DNA of 64,000 bases from Climacium dendroides (GCA_950106755.1 OX467091.1:7147538-7211537), one strand, 5' to 3'. Shown: positions 25,800 to 38,351, counted from the stretch's first letter. A program made the numbers and translations. The notes: generated by a model from the sequence alone, not told the origin.

Positions 25800-27399
25800 T
25801 GCCGCAATGAAACTATAGTTTATCAATCTCTTCCCTAATTAATTCCTTGGCTTCTCTTATCTATTCTATATCCATAGGCTAGAGATTAGAATCCCCATTC
25901 TTTATTTACCATATCATCCCATCTTTCCACACTAGCTAACGTCTCACAATACTGTGATTCATTGAGTAATGACATACTGCAAGCATTCAGAAAGTAGCAA
26001 AAGAAGGTAAGTTCATGTGATTTTGAACTTGTTACCAAAACCAACTCATCTATATTCTTTGCCTTAAATTTACTCTCTTGAGAGAGGCTGAATTGAAATT
26101 GACATATCCTATCATATGGATGGAGTCAAAAAAGTATTGCCTATGTAATGATAGGTAAAAAGGGTGGCAAAATAGTTGTGCCAACAATGTCAAAATAGTC
26201 ACAATAATGGAAACACCGATAGGCTTCAAGTTATGCACTTTAGTTGTGTGAATTCAATTTCAAGTTTTTGTAGAAGTTTTGTCAATCATCTCAAGCTTCA
26301 TAATTGGACCTTGTATTTGGCAATGCATAAACAAAGAATGTATAAATGAAGAATGCATAAACCAATGAAGAATGCATAAATCATCTCCAATGTATAAATG
26401 AAGAATGCATAGACCAACTTTGATCTAAAGCTTGTTAGTAGAATTAGTGATGTTAGTTCTATTTAAATTTGCAATGGAACCAATACATTATTTTCTTAAG
26501 AATTTGTGAGAATTGCCCACAAAACAAGAAACTTCATAATTTTCACATCTCAAATCCAAATGGATTGAATCAAATCTTCCCATGCTAACAAAGATATAAT
26601 CTATAAGAAAAAAAAATTAAAAATTATTTGAGTTTGTTGTTGTCTACCCTCAACTATTTGCTTGGGGCTTATTGTGGCAAAATGTTTGCTCATGGACATC
26701 AATTGAAGTTAAAATATATTTTCAAAAAGCTAATCAATTTTCCTATCTTGAAAAAAAAGATTCAAACATCTCTCCAAAAATAGAGATTATAAATATCTAG
26801 TTTTCCTATCTTAAAAAAAAGTTTCAAAAACTCATTCAAAATTATAATCAACAAAAGTAGTACCAGTTTGTCAAAATTCAAAAGTCAATTATTTGTCATT
26901 TATGTCATCTATAAAAACTAGATACGTTTGCTTGAAGTAACTAAAGTAACTAGATATATTAATTTTTAATTCCTAGAATTGCTTTAAGTAACTAAAGTAA
27001 CTAGATATGTTTGCTTTAAGTAATATAAATTCCTAGATATACTAATTTTTAATTAGTAGAAACAAGAATATAGCATAAATGTATAGAAAAGAAGAATAAG
27101 TTCAAATGAAAAAATATTGCAAATTGTTTTTTTAATAATCAAATAATCCCTTGTAGAAATTACAAAAGCAATTTGAATGTTCCAAATTAAATGCTTATTT
27201 GAAAATCATTGACAATTATCTCTTAGTAGATGCATCAAGGGGGTGTATAATTTAAATGGAAAACTAATCAAATGCTTGCTATCACTTAGAAGCCACTTTG
27301 CATGTGATTGAGGGCAAAAGGACTTCAATTCTCAGAATGTCACTTGGAAGGATAAAAGGAAAAAAATGAATTAAAATATTATAAATCAATAGAAAGTTT

Positions 27400-28559
27400 T
27401 TAAACCCCTAAAGTCCTAGGGCCTTTTTCCCATTAAATCACTTAGAACTACCATTTCTATTGCAAAGAGCAAAAAAATTAAATTTTTTTTGCATATCTAG
27501 TTGTAAAATCTTGCACTAGACTAGTGTAAGAAATTTCAAAAACTTTGACACATAGATTACAAGATATGTACATTTAAAGTGAAGAAATCAAATTTTTTTG
27601 CACCTTGCTTGACTAGATTTTTTTATTTTGAATCTTCTCAACTTAAAATTTTTGCATGACTGATTTTGAATGTTTTATGTTGAAGAATGTTGTTGAAGGT
27701 GTAGAATATTTTTTTTAAAAACACACAATTTTCCCTTTAAAAAAATATTAAGAAGAAGTAGGATTCAAGATTGAAGGGAAAACTAAACCAAGCACGCTCT
27801 TAGTGGGGGGGGGGGCAATATTGTACCCTTCACAAAAAATGGGTAGTAAGTAATTGAAAATAAATCAATGAATCTTGAAACAAGGAGAGACTTGACAAAA
27901 AAATATTAGGGTTCCATTGCCGATTTTATTCTTCTACAGCAGCTCCATTGTTGGTGGAATTTTTTTTGGAAGTATGCAGACTTCTAAAAAAAATTCAAAG
28001 TTTGCAGGAAGTCTCTTGATTACCTCTATTGCAAGAGAGGAGCCTTGATTGTAGAACAAATTTGTCCCCCTCCCCCCCCCCCCCTACTAGGATTGTGCCA
28101 CTTGACAAACCATTAATAGCTTTAAGATGGAGTTGAAACATACTAAATTCAATGTTGAGATTGTTTTAACAAAAGATCTTAACTTTGTGAAACCTTTTTT
28201 CTTTTAAATTGTGAAAATTGAACTTGAAATTGAATCCTATAGGTTATTTTTTCAAGAAGGTGTTCTAATTTCCCCCAAAACAAGATTTTCCATAATACTA
28301 ATCTAAAAAGATCAATCTAAGTATGAGAAAAAACCTTAATTTTTTTCCTACCAACTAAACTAATATTAAGACTTTTGTGTCATAACTTTTACTCCTGAGA
28401 ACTAATTGAAGTTTTAAAAAAAAGATCATATTCCTAGAAAACTAATGTGATTTTCTATCTTTAAAAAAAGTTTAAGAAATTTATGAGGAATATTGAAACC
28501 ATGGGAGCCTACCTAAAATCCATTTGTCCCTCAAGTGAACAATGGGACTTTAGGATTAA
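27400..28559. mobile_element. TTAA-bounded TIR element, copy C (1,160 bp), with nested insertion
   Basis: Left end TTAAACCCCTAAAGTCC and right end GGACTTTAGGATTAA form the termini. Left interior matches the reverse complement of copy A's right side; right interior (CCTACCTAAAATCCATTTGT) matches copy A's left side. It is longer than the other copies because of the insertion at about 27790-28100. Confidence 0.7.
27790..28100. mobile_element. element with poly-G/poly-C inverted termini nested in copy C
   Basis: Left end GCACGCTCTTAGT is followed by a run of 11-12 G; the right end is a run of about 14 C followed by CTACTAGGATTGTGC. The two are inverted matches. It interrupts copy C, so it inserted later. 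About 310 bp, no ORF. A similar G run occurs at about 61987. Confidence 0.55.
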
Positions 28560-29425
28560 AGAGGGATTTAAGGTTGAGGCACCAACCAGTAGCGGTGCAA
28601 TATTTTCAAGCAAAGTTGGAACAAACTTCCAACTAAAGCTTGGAATTTGTTTTTTTGGTCTTTTACAAGGTTACAACTAATAAGATCATGACACATGTCC
28701 TAAAGTAGTAAGAAAGTAGGAAGTAGTGAGCAGGAAAGTAATTCATGAATGATTAGAATAGGAAGACTCTAAATATGTCATACTGGTGAAGTACACTTTT
28801 TGGCTCTCAAAATTCACAATAATTTCAATTTGGGGAATAAAATTCTGAAAATTTTCCGATTCCCATATTTCCTATCTTCTTACATGGGAGAAATTTCCAC
28901 CACCTCATACTGCACTCAGTCTGCTCCAAAATGGCTTCAATGAGCGGCTACTGGTGCCTCAACCTTAATATAAAAAAATATTTCGGTACTTGTTAAGGAA
29001 TCCATTTCGGTACTTTTATTTAATTCGACTTAGACTACCGGTGTATTACAGGAATTACTGATATAATTTTAAAGTGGACCCTTGATCTGTTCTACCTCTC
29101 GTCAATAACACTAATTTTGTTCCCAGACTAAATCACTGAGTTACACATTTCACAGATTTAGGGTTTGGCTCCTTGCTCAGTTGCAGGGTTCAGCTTAGTT
29201 TCGCATTCGTTTGCTTGAGCGGGTCGTGGGTTCTTCCCCAGCGTTAGGGTTTGGATTAGTTTCGTATTCCATTGCTTGAGCGAGTCTTGACTTCTTTGCC
29301 AGTTTTAATGTTTGGATTAATTTCGCTTTCCATTGCTTGAGTGGGTCTTGTCTCCTTTGCCAGTTTTTAGGGTTTTAGGATTAGCATTCCGCTTCCCCTC
29401 CGCGACTGCATTTTCAAGCATCGGC

Positions 29426-29449
29426 ATGGCCGTTTGTGTTCAAAAATAA
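29426..29449 (+). promoter_or_regulatory. upstream ORF copy 1 (7 codons)
   Basis: ATG followed by six codons (MAVCVQK) and TAA, in the third repeat copy of the CDC40 leader. Its partner at 29576 shares the CVQK core. Confidence 0.4.
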
Positions 29450-29575
29450 ATAGCAGGGCGCCAGTGTTAGTTTCGCATTCCATTGCTTGAGCAGGTCTTG
29501 GCTTCTTTGCTAGTTTTTAGGGTTTTAGGATTAGTATTCCGCTTCCCCTCCGCGACTTCGTTTGCAAACTGCGGC

Positions 29576-29605
29576 ATGGTTGATTGTGTTCAAAAAAATA
29601 AATAG
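29576..29605 (+). promoter_or_regulatory. upstream ORF copy 2 (9 codons)
   Basis: Encodes MVDCVQKNK and ends 19 bases before the CDC40 ATG. If the transcript starts upstream, ribosomes would have to leak past or reinitiate after this uORF. Confidence 0.4.
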
Positions 29606-29624
29606 CAGGGCGGGCGCACTAGCT

Positions 29625-31379
29625 ATGGATCTTCTGGTGCAATACGGCGATGGCGGGGAGGATCCGGGCGCGCGCCCTGCTGCGTCGCCCTCAAGCAGCG
29701 TCTTGTCGTCTCCCGAGTCTTCCCCGATTCGTCTCCTGGAGCCTCGTCGCTCGGCCGCTCCAGAAATAAGTGATTCATTGCTTTTGGTGAACGCTGCGGG
29801 AAGCTCCGCCGTGAGTACCTCGCGGAAGCCCTTGGACCCGTCGCAGCGCAAAGTGAGTTACAATCCCACGGCGGAGCAGCTGTGGGCGCCCGTGGCCGGT
29901 CCCGCGCACCCGTACGCGAAGGATGGCGTGGCGCAGGGCCTGCGCAACCACAAAATCGGCTTCGTGGAGGACGCCTCCATTGCGCCTTTCATGTTCGACG
30001 AGCAGTACAACACTTTTTACGCTTATGGATTCGCAGCAGACCCTGGCGCTACGACTGGGAACAACATTGTTGGCGACTTCACCGCCGTAGAGGCCACCGA
30101 TGGCGCGTCTGTCTACAACCTGCCGCAACACGAGCATCGGAAGCAGCGCAAGAAGAGACCAAGGAACGACGACGAAGGCGAGATCGACGAGGAGAGTGTT
30201 GAGAATCCTGCAACGGACGAATGGCTGCTGAAAAACTCCAAGTCGCCGTGGGCTGGGCAGAAGGAGGATTTACAGGGGGAGCTGACGGAGGAGCAGACGG
30301 CTTACGCTGAGCTTCATGCGGAGAAGAAGAGTCAAAAGGAGAAAGGCGAGAAGGTGGAATTTGATGATAAGAGCACCTTTCATGGCAAGGAGGAGGTGGA
30401 CTATCAAGGTCGCTCATGGATCAGTCCCCCGAAGGATCACAAGGCCACCAACGAGCATTGCTACATTCCGAAACGATGGGTGCATACGTGGAGTGGGCAC
30501 ACCAAGGGGGTTTCGGCAATTAGGTTTTTCCCGAAGTATGGTCATCTGCTTCTCTCTGCTAGCATGGATACCAAGGTCAAAATATGGGATGTTCATGGCA
30601 GTGGGAAGTGTATGCGAACTTACATGGGTCATTCGAAAGCAGTTCGGGACATTACTTTCAACAACGATGGGTCGAAGTTCCTGACGGCTTCGTATGATAG
30701 AAAAATTAAGCTTTGGGATACCGAGACTGGACAAATGATTTCGGCATTCTCGACAGGGAAGATTCCGTATGTCGTGAAGTTCAATCCGGATGAGGATAAG
30801 CAGAACGTGTTGCTGGCGGGTATGAGTGATAAGAAGATTGTCCAGTGGGACATGAACACTGGAGAGATTAGTCAGGAGTACGATCAGCACTTGGGTGCTG
30901 TGAACACCATCACTTTCGTCGATGATAATCGGAGGTTTGTTACATCAAGTGACGATAAGTCGTTGCGTGTGTGGGAGTTTGGCATACCGGTGGTGATTAA
31001 GTATATAAGTGAGCCGCATATGCACTCTATGCCCTCCATCACTGTCCACCCGAACACCAATTGGTTTGCAGCTCAAAGTTTAGATAATCAGATTCTCATC
31101 TACAGTACCCGGGAGCGCTTCCGGTTAAACAAGAAGAAGCGGTTCGCCGGGCATATTGTTGCTGGGTATGCATGCCAAGTGAACTTTTCACCAGATGGGC
31201 GGTTCATCATGTCAGGAGATGGTGAAGGTCGCTGCTGGTTCTGGGACTGGAAAACATGTAAAGTCTTCCGCACTCTGAAGTGCCACGAAGGAGTCTGTAT
31301 AGGAGCAGAATGGCATCCTCTTGAGCAGTCAAAAGTGGCCACCTGTGGCTGGGATGGTCTCATAAAATACTGGGACTAG
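29625..31379 (+). CDS. CDC40: pre-mRNA-processing factor 17 (CDC40/PRP17), WD40 splicing factor
   Basis: Nuclear step-two spliceosome factor. Intronless, 584 residues, near the usual length. The start is the ATG giving [10 protein letters not shown]; the frame is open further upstream but without ATG. Residues 1-200 are the PRP17 N-terminal region, with [35 protein letters not shown] and a basic [17 protein letters not shown] stretch that could act as a nuclear signal. The family signature [19 protein letters not shown] leads into seven WD40 repeats (VKIWD, IKLWD, IVQWD, LRVWE, ILIYS, WFWDW and IKYWD at the very C-terminus). All blades look complete. The leader is a tandem repeat with two uORFs. 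The N-terminal third is GC-rich, unlike the surrounding DNA. Confidence 0.96.
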   Translation: MDLLVQYGDGGEDPGARPAASPSSSVLSSPESSPIRLLEPRRSAAPEISDSLLLVNAAGSSAVSTSRKPLDPSQRKVSYNPTAEQLWAPVAGPAHPYAKDGVAQGLRNHKIGFVEDASIAPFMFDEQYNTFYAYGFAADPGATTGNNIVGDFTAVEATDGASVYNLPQHEHRKQRKKRPRNDDEGEIDEESVENPATDEWLLKNSKSPWAGQKEDLQGELTEEQTAYAELHAEKKSQKEKGEKVEFDDKSTFHGKEEVDYQGRSWISPPKDHKATNEHCYIPKRWVHTWSGHTKGVSAIRFFPKYGHLLLSASMDTKVKIWDVHGSGKCMRTYMGHSKAVRDITFNNDGSKFLTASYDRKIKLWDTETGQMISAFSTGKIPYVVKFNPDEDKQNVLLAGMSDKKIVQWDMNTGEISQEYDQHLGAVNTITFVDDNRRFVTSSDDKSLRVWEFGIPVVIKYISEPHMHSMPSITVHPNTNWFAAQSLDNQILIYSTRERFRLNKKKRFAGHIVAGYACQVNFSPDGRFIMSGDGEGRCWFWDWKTCKVFRTLKCHEGVCIGAEWHPLEQSKVATCGWDGLIKYWD

Positions 31380-32684
31380 AAGAATTTGGAGTCCTTGTGG
31401 CAATGACCATTTTAGGCTTCGACATCTTGGAAATTCGGTTTCTATTATGCCGGGTTCCATAATCCCGAATTGGTCGGACCCCTCGGTGAGCTTTGGGCTC
31501 CACGATTACAAGTCGAGTTAGGCGGGTTTTCAAACGTGATTGTGCTCAACGTTACTTCTACGCGGTCACTTCACCGCGAGGTTTCAGCACTTCGAGATTC
31601 TACGAGGTTGCTATCTTCTCCTTTCATGTAATTGGTTGTATGGTTGATTAAGGCGCCATATGCGGAAGTTTAGGCTACAGCCCATGTGATTTTCCCTCGC
31701 GTGGTTTGGGTCGTACAGTAGTCAACTGCTACTTCGACTATCCGCATAGCTACTCGCAAATAGTGAAGATCGTCTTTAGCAGATGTACAGTACAGAGATG
31801 TTAATTGAAGTCCAAAAATGTTTACCAGTTGAGTAGCCTTTTTAATGCAGGATTCACGAGCCTGGGCATCAGGAGTCACAACAGGAAAGTTTAGCTTTCA
31901 AAGACGGGTATTGTTTCTGTTCTTAGCACCTTCTTTGGTAATTTTTTTGTGCTAGTTCTTTTCCTCTTGTGACTTCGCCAATGTTGTACAAACTTGACTA
32001 CTAGCGAGTAGCGTGTATGTAATGTATTATGAGCAAGTTTTGATTTCCTAAGTCTTTCTCTCATTTGCATTTGCGGCAGTATGGTGTGTTACCTCTTTGG
32101 AGTACAGCTGCATGCATCCGGATCTATTTTCGGTTAAGCTTCCTATACATTCAAGCGATGTTACTGCTGGTATTTTCTGTTTGGTCTGGAGCAAGTCCAA
32201 GAATATTTTTCTGGGATGCTCAGCAGCTGAAGTTCTGGGGTGGAGTGACTGGAGTCCTCTGCTCTTTGCTAGTTCAGAGTAGGAGGTTTGCAAGAATGGG
32301 ACACAAGGTAGGATGAACTATCTTGGAGCAAATTTCACTTACAGTCATCATTGTGTTCAAATGAGGTCTGTTCTCTGGGTCAGATAATCGTGAAATTGTG
32401 GCAGATCTTAGCTGAAGTCCAGGAATGTGCTCAAAGTTCAGTTGATAGATATTTCAATTTCAAATCCTTGCCCTAATTTCAATGTCCAAGTGTTGAACAG
32501 TTTGCCTTGAGTATCTACATTTAGCAGGTCACAGGTTACTTGGTGACTTATACACTATCTCGATAGTAGTTCTTCGATGAGTGTTCGTGCTTTGAAATCC
32601 TTCCGATTGAGTTATGAGTTAGGCTCGAGGTGAATGTGACATGTCAGTTCAGCGGGAGTTCCTGAGCTCCGCCCGCTTGACGCG
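31380..32684. other. intergenic, CDC40 3' flank
   Basis: Medium-GC sequence without an ORF I can support. The first few hundred bases are probably 3' UTR of CDC40. I see no repeat or further gene before the tRNA. Confidence 0.4.
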
Positions 32685-32755
32685 GCACCGGTGGTCTAGT
32701 GGTAGAATAGTACCCTGCCACGGTACAGACCCGGGTTCGATTCCCGGCCGGTGCA
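32685..32755 (+). tRNA. tRNA-Gly (anticodon GCC)
   Basis: A 71-nt cloverleaf. Acceptor stem GCACCGG pairs with CCGGTGC; D arm GGTCTAGTGGTAGAAT; anticodon loop CTGCCAC with GCC at 32717-32719; T arm GGGTTCGATTCCC; discriminator A at 32755. T-runs directly downstream serve as the Pol III terminator. No intron and no encoded CCA. All stems pair, so it looks functional. Confidence 0.97.
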
Positions 32756-32829
32756 TTTTTGCCCTTTTTCTTTTGACTCCTTCAAGGAAAGTCAGAAGGT
32801 GTTAACGTGTCCTGTTATTAGTGTCTTGT

Positions 32830-34265
32830 TGTCAGCCCACCTCACCGACAACTGGTTGCACACCAGGCCTCACTCACTTCTTTAGCTTTGCTAAAGACTG
32901 ATGACTCTGCTGCCGCTTGGTGCCCCCTTGGTCGACTACGATAAGTAGCGTTGGATTCGTGAGCCGAGGTTTTCTTTATGCTTGCAGGGTCCTCGAGAGC
33001 GCTCCTCCTCCACCATGAATGAGTTTGTGAGACTGCTGTTCTACCAATGGCTACCCCAAATTGCCGCCTTGGGGTACTCAGCTCTGGCGGTCCTCATCGT
33101 CTACCTCGTTGTCAATTTTCTCAAGAAGCCGTGATCTCCAGTGCTCTGTTAGGCAAGATCCTACTCTGGGGTCCTGCATGATTTCGTGATTTCTTCCGTG
33201 AAGGCAGACAGCACTGCCGAATTCTTAGTTTGCTCTTGTAAGTCTGTTTGCTCGATGAACGTCCTCAGGTTGAGGGTAGCAGTATTTCCTATTAGCTTGC
33301 AACCCCGAGTGTATCATTGGAAATGATTGAATAATTGATTTGGCTGGTCACTCACAACAACGGTTTGGAGGATGCAATTTGCGTGGAATTCAAGCTCTAG
33401 TGATGGTTCTAACATGCCGCGTTCTTTTCAGGTAATTGGAGTCTCTGGACCTGTCGTAGCTGGTTGCATGTTTGCTTCTATTGAATACGGGTAGGGCTAG
33501 TTTTGCTATAGAGGACTCAAAGGTGCAAACCCAATTAGGGTTTCTTTCTCCAAGCCCTCAATGACCCTCATAAATCGCAGATCTTCTAGTGTAACTTTCT
33601 AGTAAGTAGGATTTGTGATAAGGCCTAAACTGCTGCTAAGTTGCGCAGTTTGTCCTACTCAGGGTCTACTAAATTTTTTTACAAAAGATTTGTCCTCTAG
33701 GGTTGATCTCCTTGAGCTTAGATTTTTGTGAATTTACTAGGGTCCTCTGTGCTTTGGATAGAGCTTCCCTGCTTTCCATATTCCATAGAGCGCGAAGTTC
33801 TGTGCACTACGCATGTTCCATTGATAGTTGGTGAGCTTGAAGACGTTTCAGGTTGTTTTAAACAATTGCCCTGCTTGTGCACTGACGAGGATGTCTGCGT
33901 GGTGTGCCTTCGGCTGCAGCATGCATGTGTTTGGGGGAGGTGCTGGCCATTTACTGCAAAGGGACTCGGTAGTGGCTATTAAGCTCCCGAGCTTCAGATT
34001 TTCTGCTCATGATGGCTACTCTCTTGAACTCGAAGTAAATCCCACGGTTCTTATGAAGTATGGTTTGCCTGGAACTCTGTATTGCGTATATAAGGCTTCG
34101 TTGTGATTGCTTTATTGACTTCATTACGTGTTCGTTTCATGTTTAGGTTTGTCTTGGTTTACGGTGTAAATACCTTCTGAGCATCCAAGGAGCAATGATT
34201 TTTGAATGAAGTTGTTAAGTGGCTTATTCTTGTGTCACCCTACTGATGGAATTGTAGAGTGTGCA
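32830..34265 (+). repeat. inverted segmental duplication, arm 1
   Basis: About 1.4 kb matching, in opposite orientation, 43870-45475. Shared blocks run from CCCACCTCACCGACA at the left, through the 39-codon ORF, to GTCTTGGTTTACGGTGTAAA and TTTTTGAATGAAGTTGT at the right. The tRNA lies 75 bases outside and was not copied. Confidence 0.8.
33015..33134 (+). CDS. 39-residue single-pass membrane microprotein, copy 1
   Basis: ATG in a good context (CTCCACCATGA), shortly after a splice-acceptor-like TTGCAG near 32988, so the 5' leader may be spliced. The N-terminus is MNEFVRLLFYQWLPQ; a hydrophobic helix of about 20 residues follows (AALGYSALAVLIVYLVV); the tail is NFLKKP. Positive charges after the helix suggest N-out/C-in or a tail-anchored-like topology. 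I do not recognise the family. A copy at 45172-45291 keeps the same length, helix and LKKP end although neighbouring non-coding bases have drifted. Long 3' sequence up to about 34.1 kb is shared by both copies and may be 3' UTR. Confidence 0.6.
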   Translation: MNEFVRLLFYQWLPQIAALGYSALAVLIVYLVVNFLKKP

Positions 34266-34679
34266 AGATGCCAAAACCCTTCTGGCTTTTATCTTGAATG
34301 ATTTTGTAATCATTTATTTTGTCAACATTCAGAGGTTTTGATCCCATTGCAGTAACCAGCAATGCCATCATCATCCAAAGGATCTGATTCCAGTGCAGAA
34401 ATCCCTAATCAGCCACCTCAATGTCAAGTGTAAAATTGTATCGTGGCTTATGTATAGTCAGTGTATAAACGTATCGTGTAAGTTAAATTGGATTTTACGT
34501 GTGTTGAGAGAATCACTCTGGCCCAGCGGACCTTCAAGTTTTGCATCTTCTAAATTATGTAGTTGTACTTACTTTTACTGTTCATGAAATTTGAAGTGTG
34601 ACTCCCCCTGTGTAACTTACCTTTCATGGTGAGGCAGAAACAAACAATCACAATACAAGGAGGCTTTGTCCCTTTCATT

Positions 34680-34683
<4 letters not shown>

Positions 34684-34768
<85 letters not shown>

Positions 34769-34802
34769 TTATTTATTTGTGGGTGGGTGGGTGGGTGGGT
34801 GT
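34684..34802. repeat. (TA)n microsatellite followed by (GGGT)n
   Basis: About 85 bases of near-perfect TA, interrupted by single G bases, then a short TTTA stretch, then five to six GGGT units with G-quadruplex potential on the plus strand. Confidence 0.95.
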
Positions 34803-37686
34803 AGCTACAAAGCTACAAGAGCATCTATTGTTTAATTCAAAGTGTCTTGGCATTGTAGAAAAAAAATGTGATCCTGTAAGTATTATCATGCATGTCTACA
34901 ACATCACATGTAGAAGGCGTCCAATTGAAACACAAGATAGTTTAATGACATGATTTTCTGATTTCTTTTAATGGAAAGAAAAAACTTTGTTTACAAATGA
35001 TTAAAAACTTCACCACATAATAAATTTGACATGGTCAAGAAACTGCTACATTAAATAATATTATTATTATTTTATTATTTTTATTATTTTTATTTAATAT
35101 TTTGACTTTTTATTTAATATTTTGACTTCAGTATAGAAACAAATCACAATTAGGTAAAGTCACCATATCACACCCTAATATTTATAGTAAGGTGAGTAAG
35201 TTTTAAATTTTTCATTTTAGAGAAAATACAAGAACTTATTATTTACAATCAAATGATCATATTTAACCTTTAAATGTCAAGGTGGACATTTTGTGTCCAA
35301 TTGAAACACAATTATAGTATGCATAATATTAGATGTTTTTCACAATTCCATTGGAGGGCCATTTTAGGCCCATTCTCTATACTGGGAACCAACTACTATT
35401 GGCTACAATTTAAAATAATAAAAAAACATTTTTAAATATAAAAATATAAAATATTTAAATTTAAATTTATTATTATTATTTGATGTGGCAACTACTCTAC
35501 CACGTCTAACTATTATTGTGGCCAAGTTCCCACAATTTGGGAACTTGTGGGACTTGTAGGAATTCACAATCCTATAGACTAGGTGAATTTCATCTAATGG
35601 ATAACTTTACTTAATTGTGAATCCTTCCTAGAATTGATCCTTTACAAATTCTTGCCTAAAATGCATTGCATTTGTTTATGAGAGCCTAAGGAAGCTTTTG
35701 GATACAATAGTTTCTAAATTCATAATATATTCGTACGGTGTCCAATGAATGCATAAAAAGAAGAGAATCTTGAATTTTCTTTTGACTTCCAACAAAATCT
35801 AACAAAATCCAACAAAAAATTAGGCACTTTAATAATAATAATACTCAAGTGTTTATTTAAATGCATTCTATAGGTAGTTAAGTTTGACTTTCATGCACCT
35901 AAAAGACCCCCCTAAAAAGAAATTCTACATGGAAGAGTGCAATAGTTGCAAAAAGAAAAGAAAAAATCAACAAAACTTTTGGCCAACAAAGTTTTTTCAA
36001 AAAGCTTAAAATCGGGAAGCTAGTTTTTGACCTCTAAGCAACTATTTTTTAACATTGGACTTGAACTTTGGGGTTTCTTCTAATCTAACAACAAGGCAAA
36101 TCTATTTCTGAATTGTAAATTATCCCTTTTTATAAAGAATGCAACATTTGATAAAACTTGGCAAAGGCAATTTACAAATATGATTTTCAAAAAACTAGAT
36201 ATTCATTTTTGACACAACATGCAAGTTCACTCTTACCTTACTTTAGGATAGACTTTTGTGTGAAGTCAAAAGCGGAAAACCATTTTCAAGTTTTTGAAAA
36301 TCAGAATTGCTTGGGTTGAATTCTATGATGTTTACACTACCATGTGAGTAGGAAAAAACTACATTAGGAGTAGCATTGTCTTGTTGTCAAACTAAAAGCA
36401 ACCCAAAAGTTCAAATCCAATGTTAAAATTAGTTTTCTAAAAGTTTGAAACTTGCTCCTTCCACTTTTCATGGGCCTCTCTTTATAATCTTGCTAGCAAA
36501 CTGTTTTGATTTTCACTTTTCTAATATTGCACACTTCTAAATAGAATTCTAAAAAAACTTGTTATTTTTGCAAAGTTTGGGCTCATCAAAGTCCATCTTT
36601 AAGGTAGAAGGTTCTAAAAGTGACCTAGCTTTTGAAATTGCTCCTAAAAAAGGTTATGTATGGTTTATTTCAAATTGAAAAATTGACAATGAAGAGTGGC
36701 TATAACTTGCCTCTACAATATGTTCAGAAAGAATATGGAGCAAATATTGATGATATTAGGACTATAGATGGAAGAAAAGTAAATGGCCATTGTAGCAAAC
36801 AAGATACATCATAAAGAAAAGAAAAACAATAAATTTTGCAAGCCATGTGTGCAATTACCAATTGAATGTGTTTGGGGCAATTTGTGAACTCATGTGCATG
36901 CCATGTAAATACAACTAGATCTTGTTTCAAATACATCATGGTCCATTCATTGAACTCAACTATGCAATTCATGCCACAACTATGAACTCAAATAGTGGCA
37001 TATTACTACCTTTCACTTTGAAAAATTATAACTAAATACAAACAAATCTGAAAATTATGAAACTTTTTACATTCAAGGTGGAATTCCTCTTCTTTTACAA
37101 AAAATTTATAGAAAATTATTTCATTGTATAGTGCCTCCAATTTCCCTTCAATTAATAAATGATCATTTTTTGAACCTCTTACTATAATACAACCAATCTT
37201 CCTCTAGTGTTACCTTTATAAATGTTGAAATCTCATATGAGCCAGGGAAAATTCCACTCACATAAAATATACACTATCAAGTGGTAAATATTACTTGATA
37301 TGAAATGTATTGCTCTTTACTTCATTGATTTGACTTTAACAAGTGATAAAGTTGGAAAAAGTTGTGGGATTCAAAGATGCTGAGAGTGCACTTGAAACAT
37401 TGAGCAACTCAAACAAAGACCTAACGCTTCATGTGGTTCATCAAGAATATCAATCTAAGCACTTCAAAAGCAAGTATAACCTTGAAGTATAGAAAAATCT
37501 CATCAAACTATTACAAATTCTTTCTTTCAACTACTTTAGATGAATGATGATTCATTTTTTTTTAATGTACTTTTCACCTTTTATTTTTATAAAACATTCT
37601 ATATTTACTTTGGAAGTCTTGTAAATATTAATTTTTTTAAACTGTCACATATTGACCAAATCAATTTTCATAAGTGTTAAATGCTA

Positions 37687-37938
37687 CTCCCTCCGTTCCG
37701 AAATGATTGTCCACAATTTTGTTGATAATTTTTTAAGCCAATTTCATTGAGCACATTGTGAATAATATAATTAAGAAAGATTCCAAATTTTATATCATTG
37801 AAATCAGTGAAGAATATTGCATGTGTGCATAGCAACCTAAATAAAATTAGCCACGAGGAAGTATTTTTTTGACCTACTCAAAACAACCTAAAAAAACATG
37901 GCATACAAAGTGGACAATCATTTTGGGGACAGAGGGAG
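37687..37938. mobile_element. Stowaway-type MITE (Tc1/mariner)
   Basis: Ends CTCCCTCCGTTCCGAAATG and its imperfect inverse (CATTTTGGGGACAGAGGGAG), flanked by TA on both sides, as expected for a TA target duplication. 252 bp, no ORF. The core TTTTATATCATTGAAATCAG is shared with the intronic elements at 2009, 12290 and 40762. Confidence 0.9.
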
Positions 37939-38351
37939 TAATACTCTCTCTGTGAACATTTATTTTAACATTTATTTATTTACTACAGAGCTGGGGAAAA
38001 CGCCACGTGTCGAGTTCTTACCACCAACTGCCTGGAACCGCTAGTTACTCCCCCTTTCAGTTTTTCACCCCTCCACCCGAAAGATTCCCTTATCTTCCCA
38101 CTTTCACTTTTTCAAACCTTTACTTTACTTTACACTACTTTACTTTGTGTGGGGCCAGGGGCCCAGGGGCCGTGAGCGTCTCTCCCATTCAGTCTGTTCT
38201 GTTCCCCTTCATGTGAAACACCGTCAGCAGTGTCGCCATCGCCGTGCCTTTGCCTTCGCATTTCATCAGACGGGAAGAACTGGAGGGCGTGCGCTTGGAG
38301 CTTTGCATTGCGCTCGCGCTTCTGGGCTTGGCCGCATTAGTCTCCGTCGCC

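Larger units (their letters stand above)
25800..29180. other. AT-rich repeat interval without genes
   Basis: Holds short tandem repeats (AATGAAGAATGCATAAA at about 26330-26410; AAGTAACTAAAGTAACTAGA at about 26935-27010), a fragment at 26540-26870 related to the copy A family, and copy C at 27400-28559. No coding region recognised. Confidence 0.55.
29185..29610 (+). repeat. tandemly duplicated leader/promoter of the CDC40 gene
   Basis: A unit of about 60-66 bp (AGTTTCGCATTCCATTGCTT, then GAGCGGGTCTTGGCTTCTTTG and a TTAGGGTTT tail) occurs four times, starting near 29193, 29259, 29319 and 29469. The last two copies extend by a further 85-90 bp containing CCGCTTCCCCTCCGCGACT and a short uORF. 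The array ends about 20 bases before the main ATG. Confidence 0.8.
34266..38000. other. AT-rich interval with simple repeats
   Basis: Contains (TA)n at 34684-34768 directly followed by a GGGT tract, A/T triplet-rich sequence at 35050-35110, the left end of a copy B-like element at 35263, a small foldback near 35524-35640, and a Stowaway-type MITE at 37687-37938. No gene recognised. Confidence 0.55.

Noticed and set aside
29531..30417. Several long minus-strand and alternative-frame ORFs over CDC40
   Set aside because: Shadows of the GC-rich CDC40 coding frame; the WD40 frame explains the region.
33728..34106. Open frames downstream of microprotein copy 1
   Set aside because: The corresponding frames are shifted or stopped in the inverted copy at 44.3-44.6 kb, so the sequence is probably 3' UTR or non-coding.
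34626..34953. Open frames rich in Tyr-Ile repeats
   Set aside because: They are translations of the (TA)n microsatellite.
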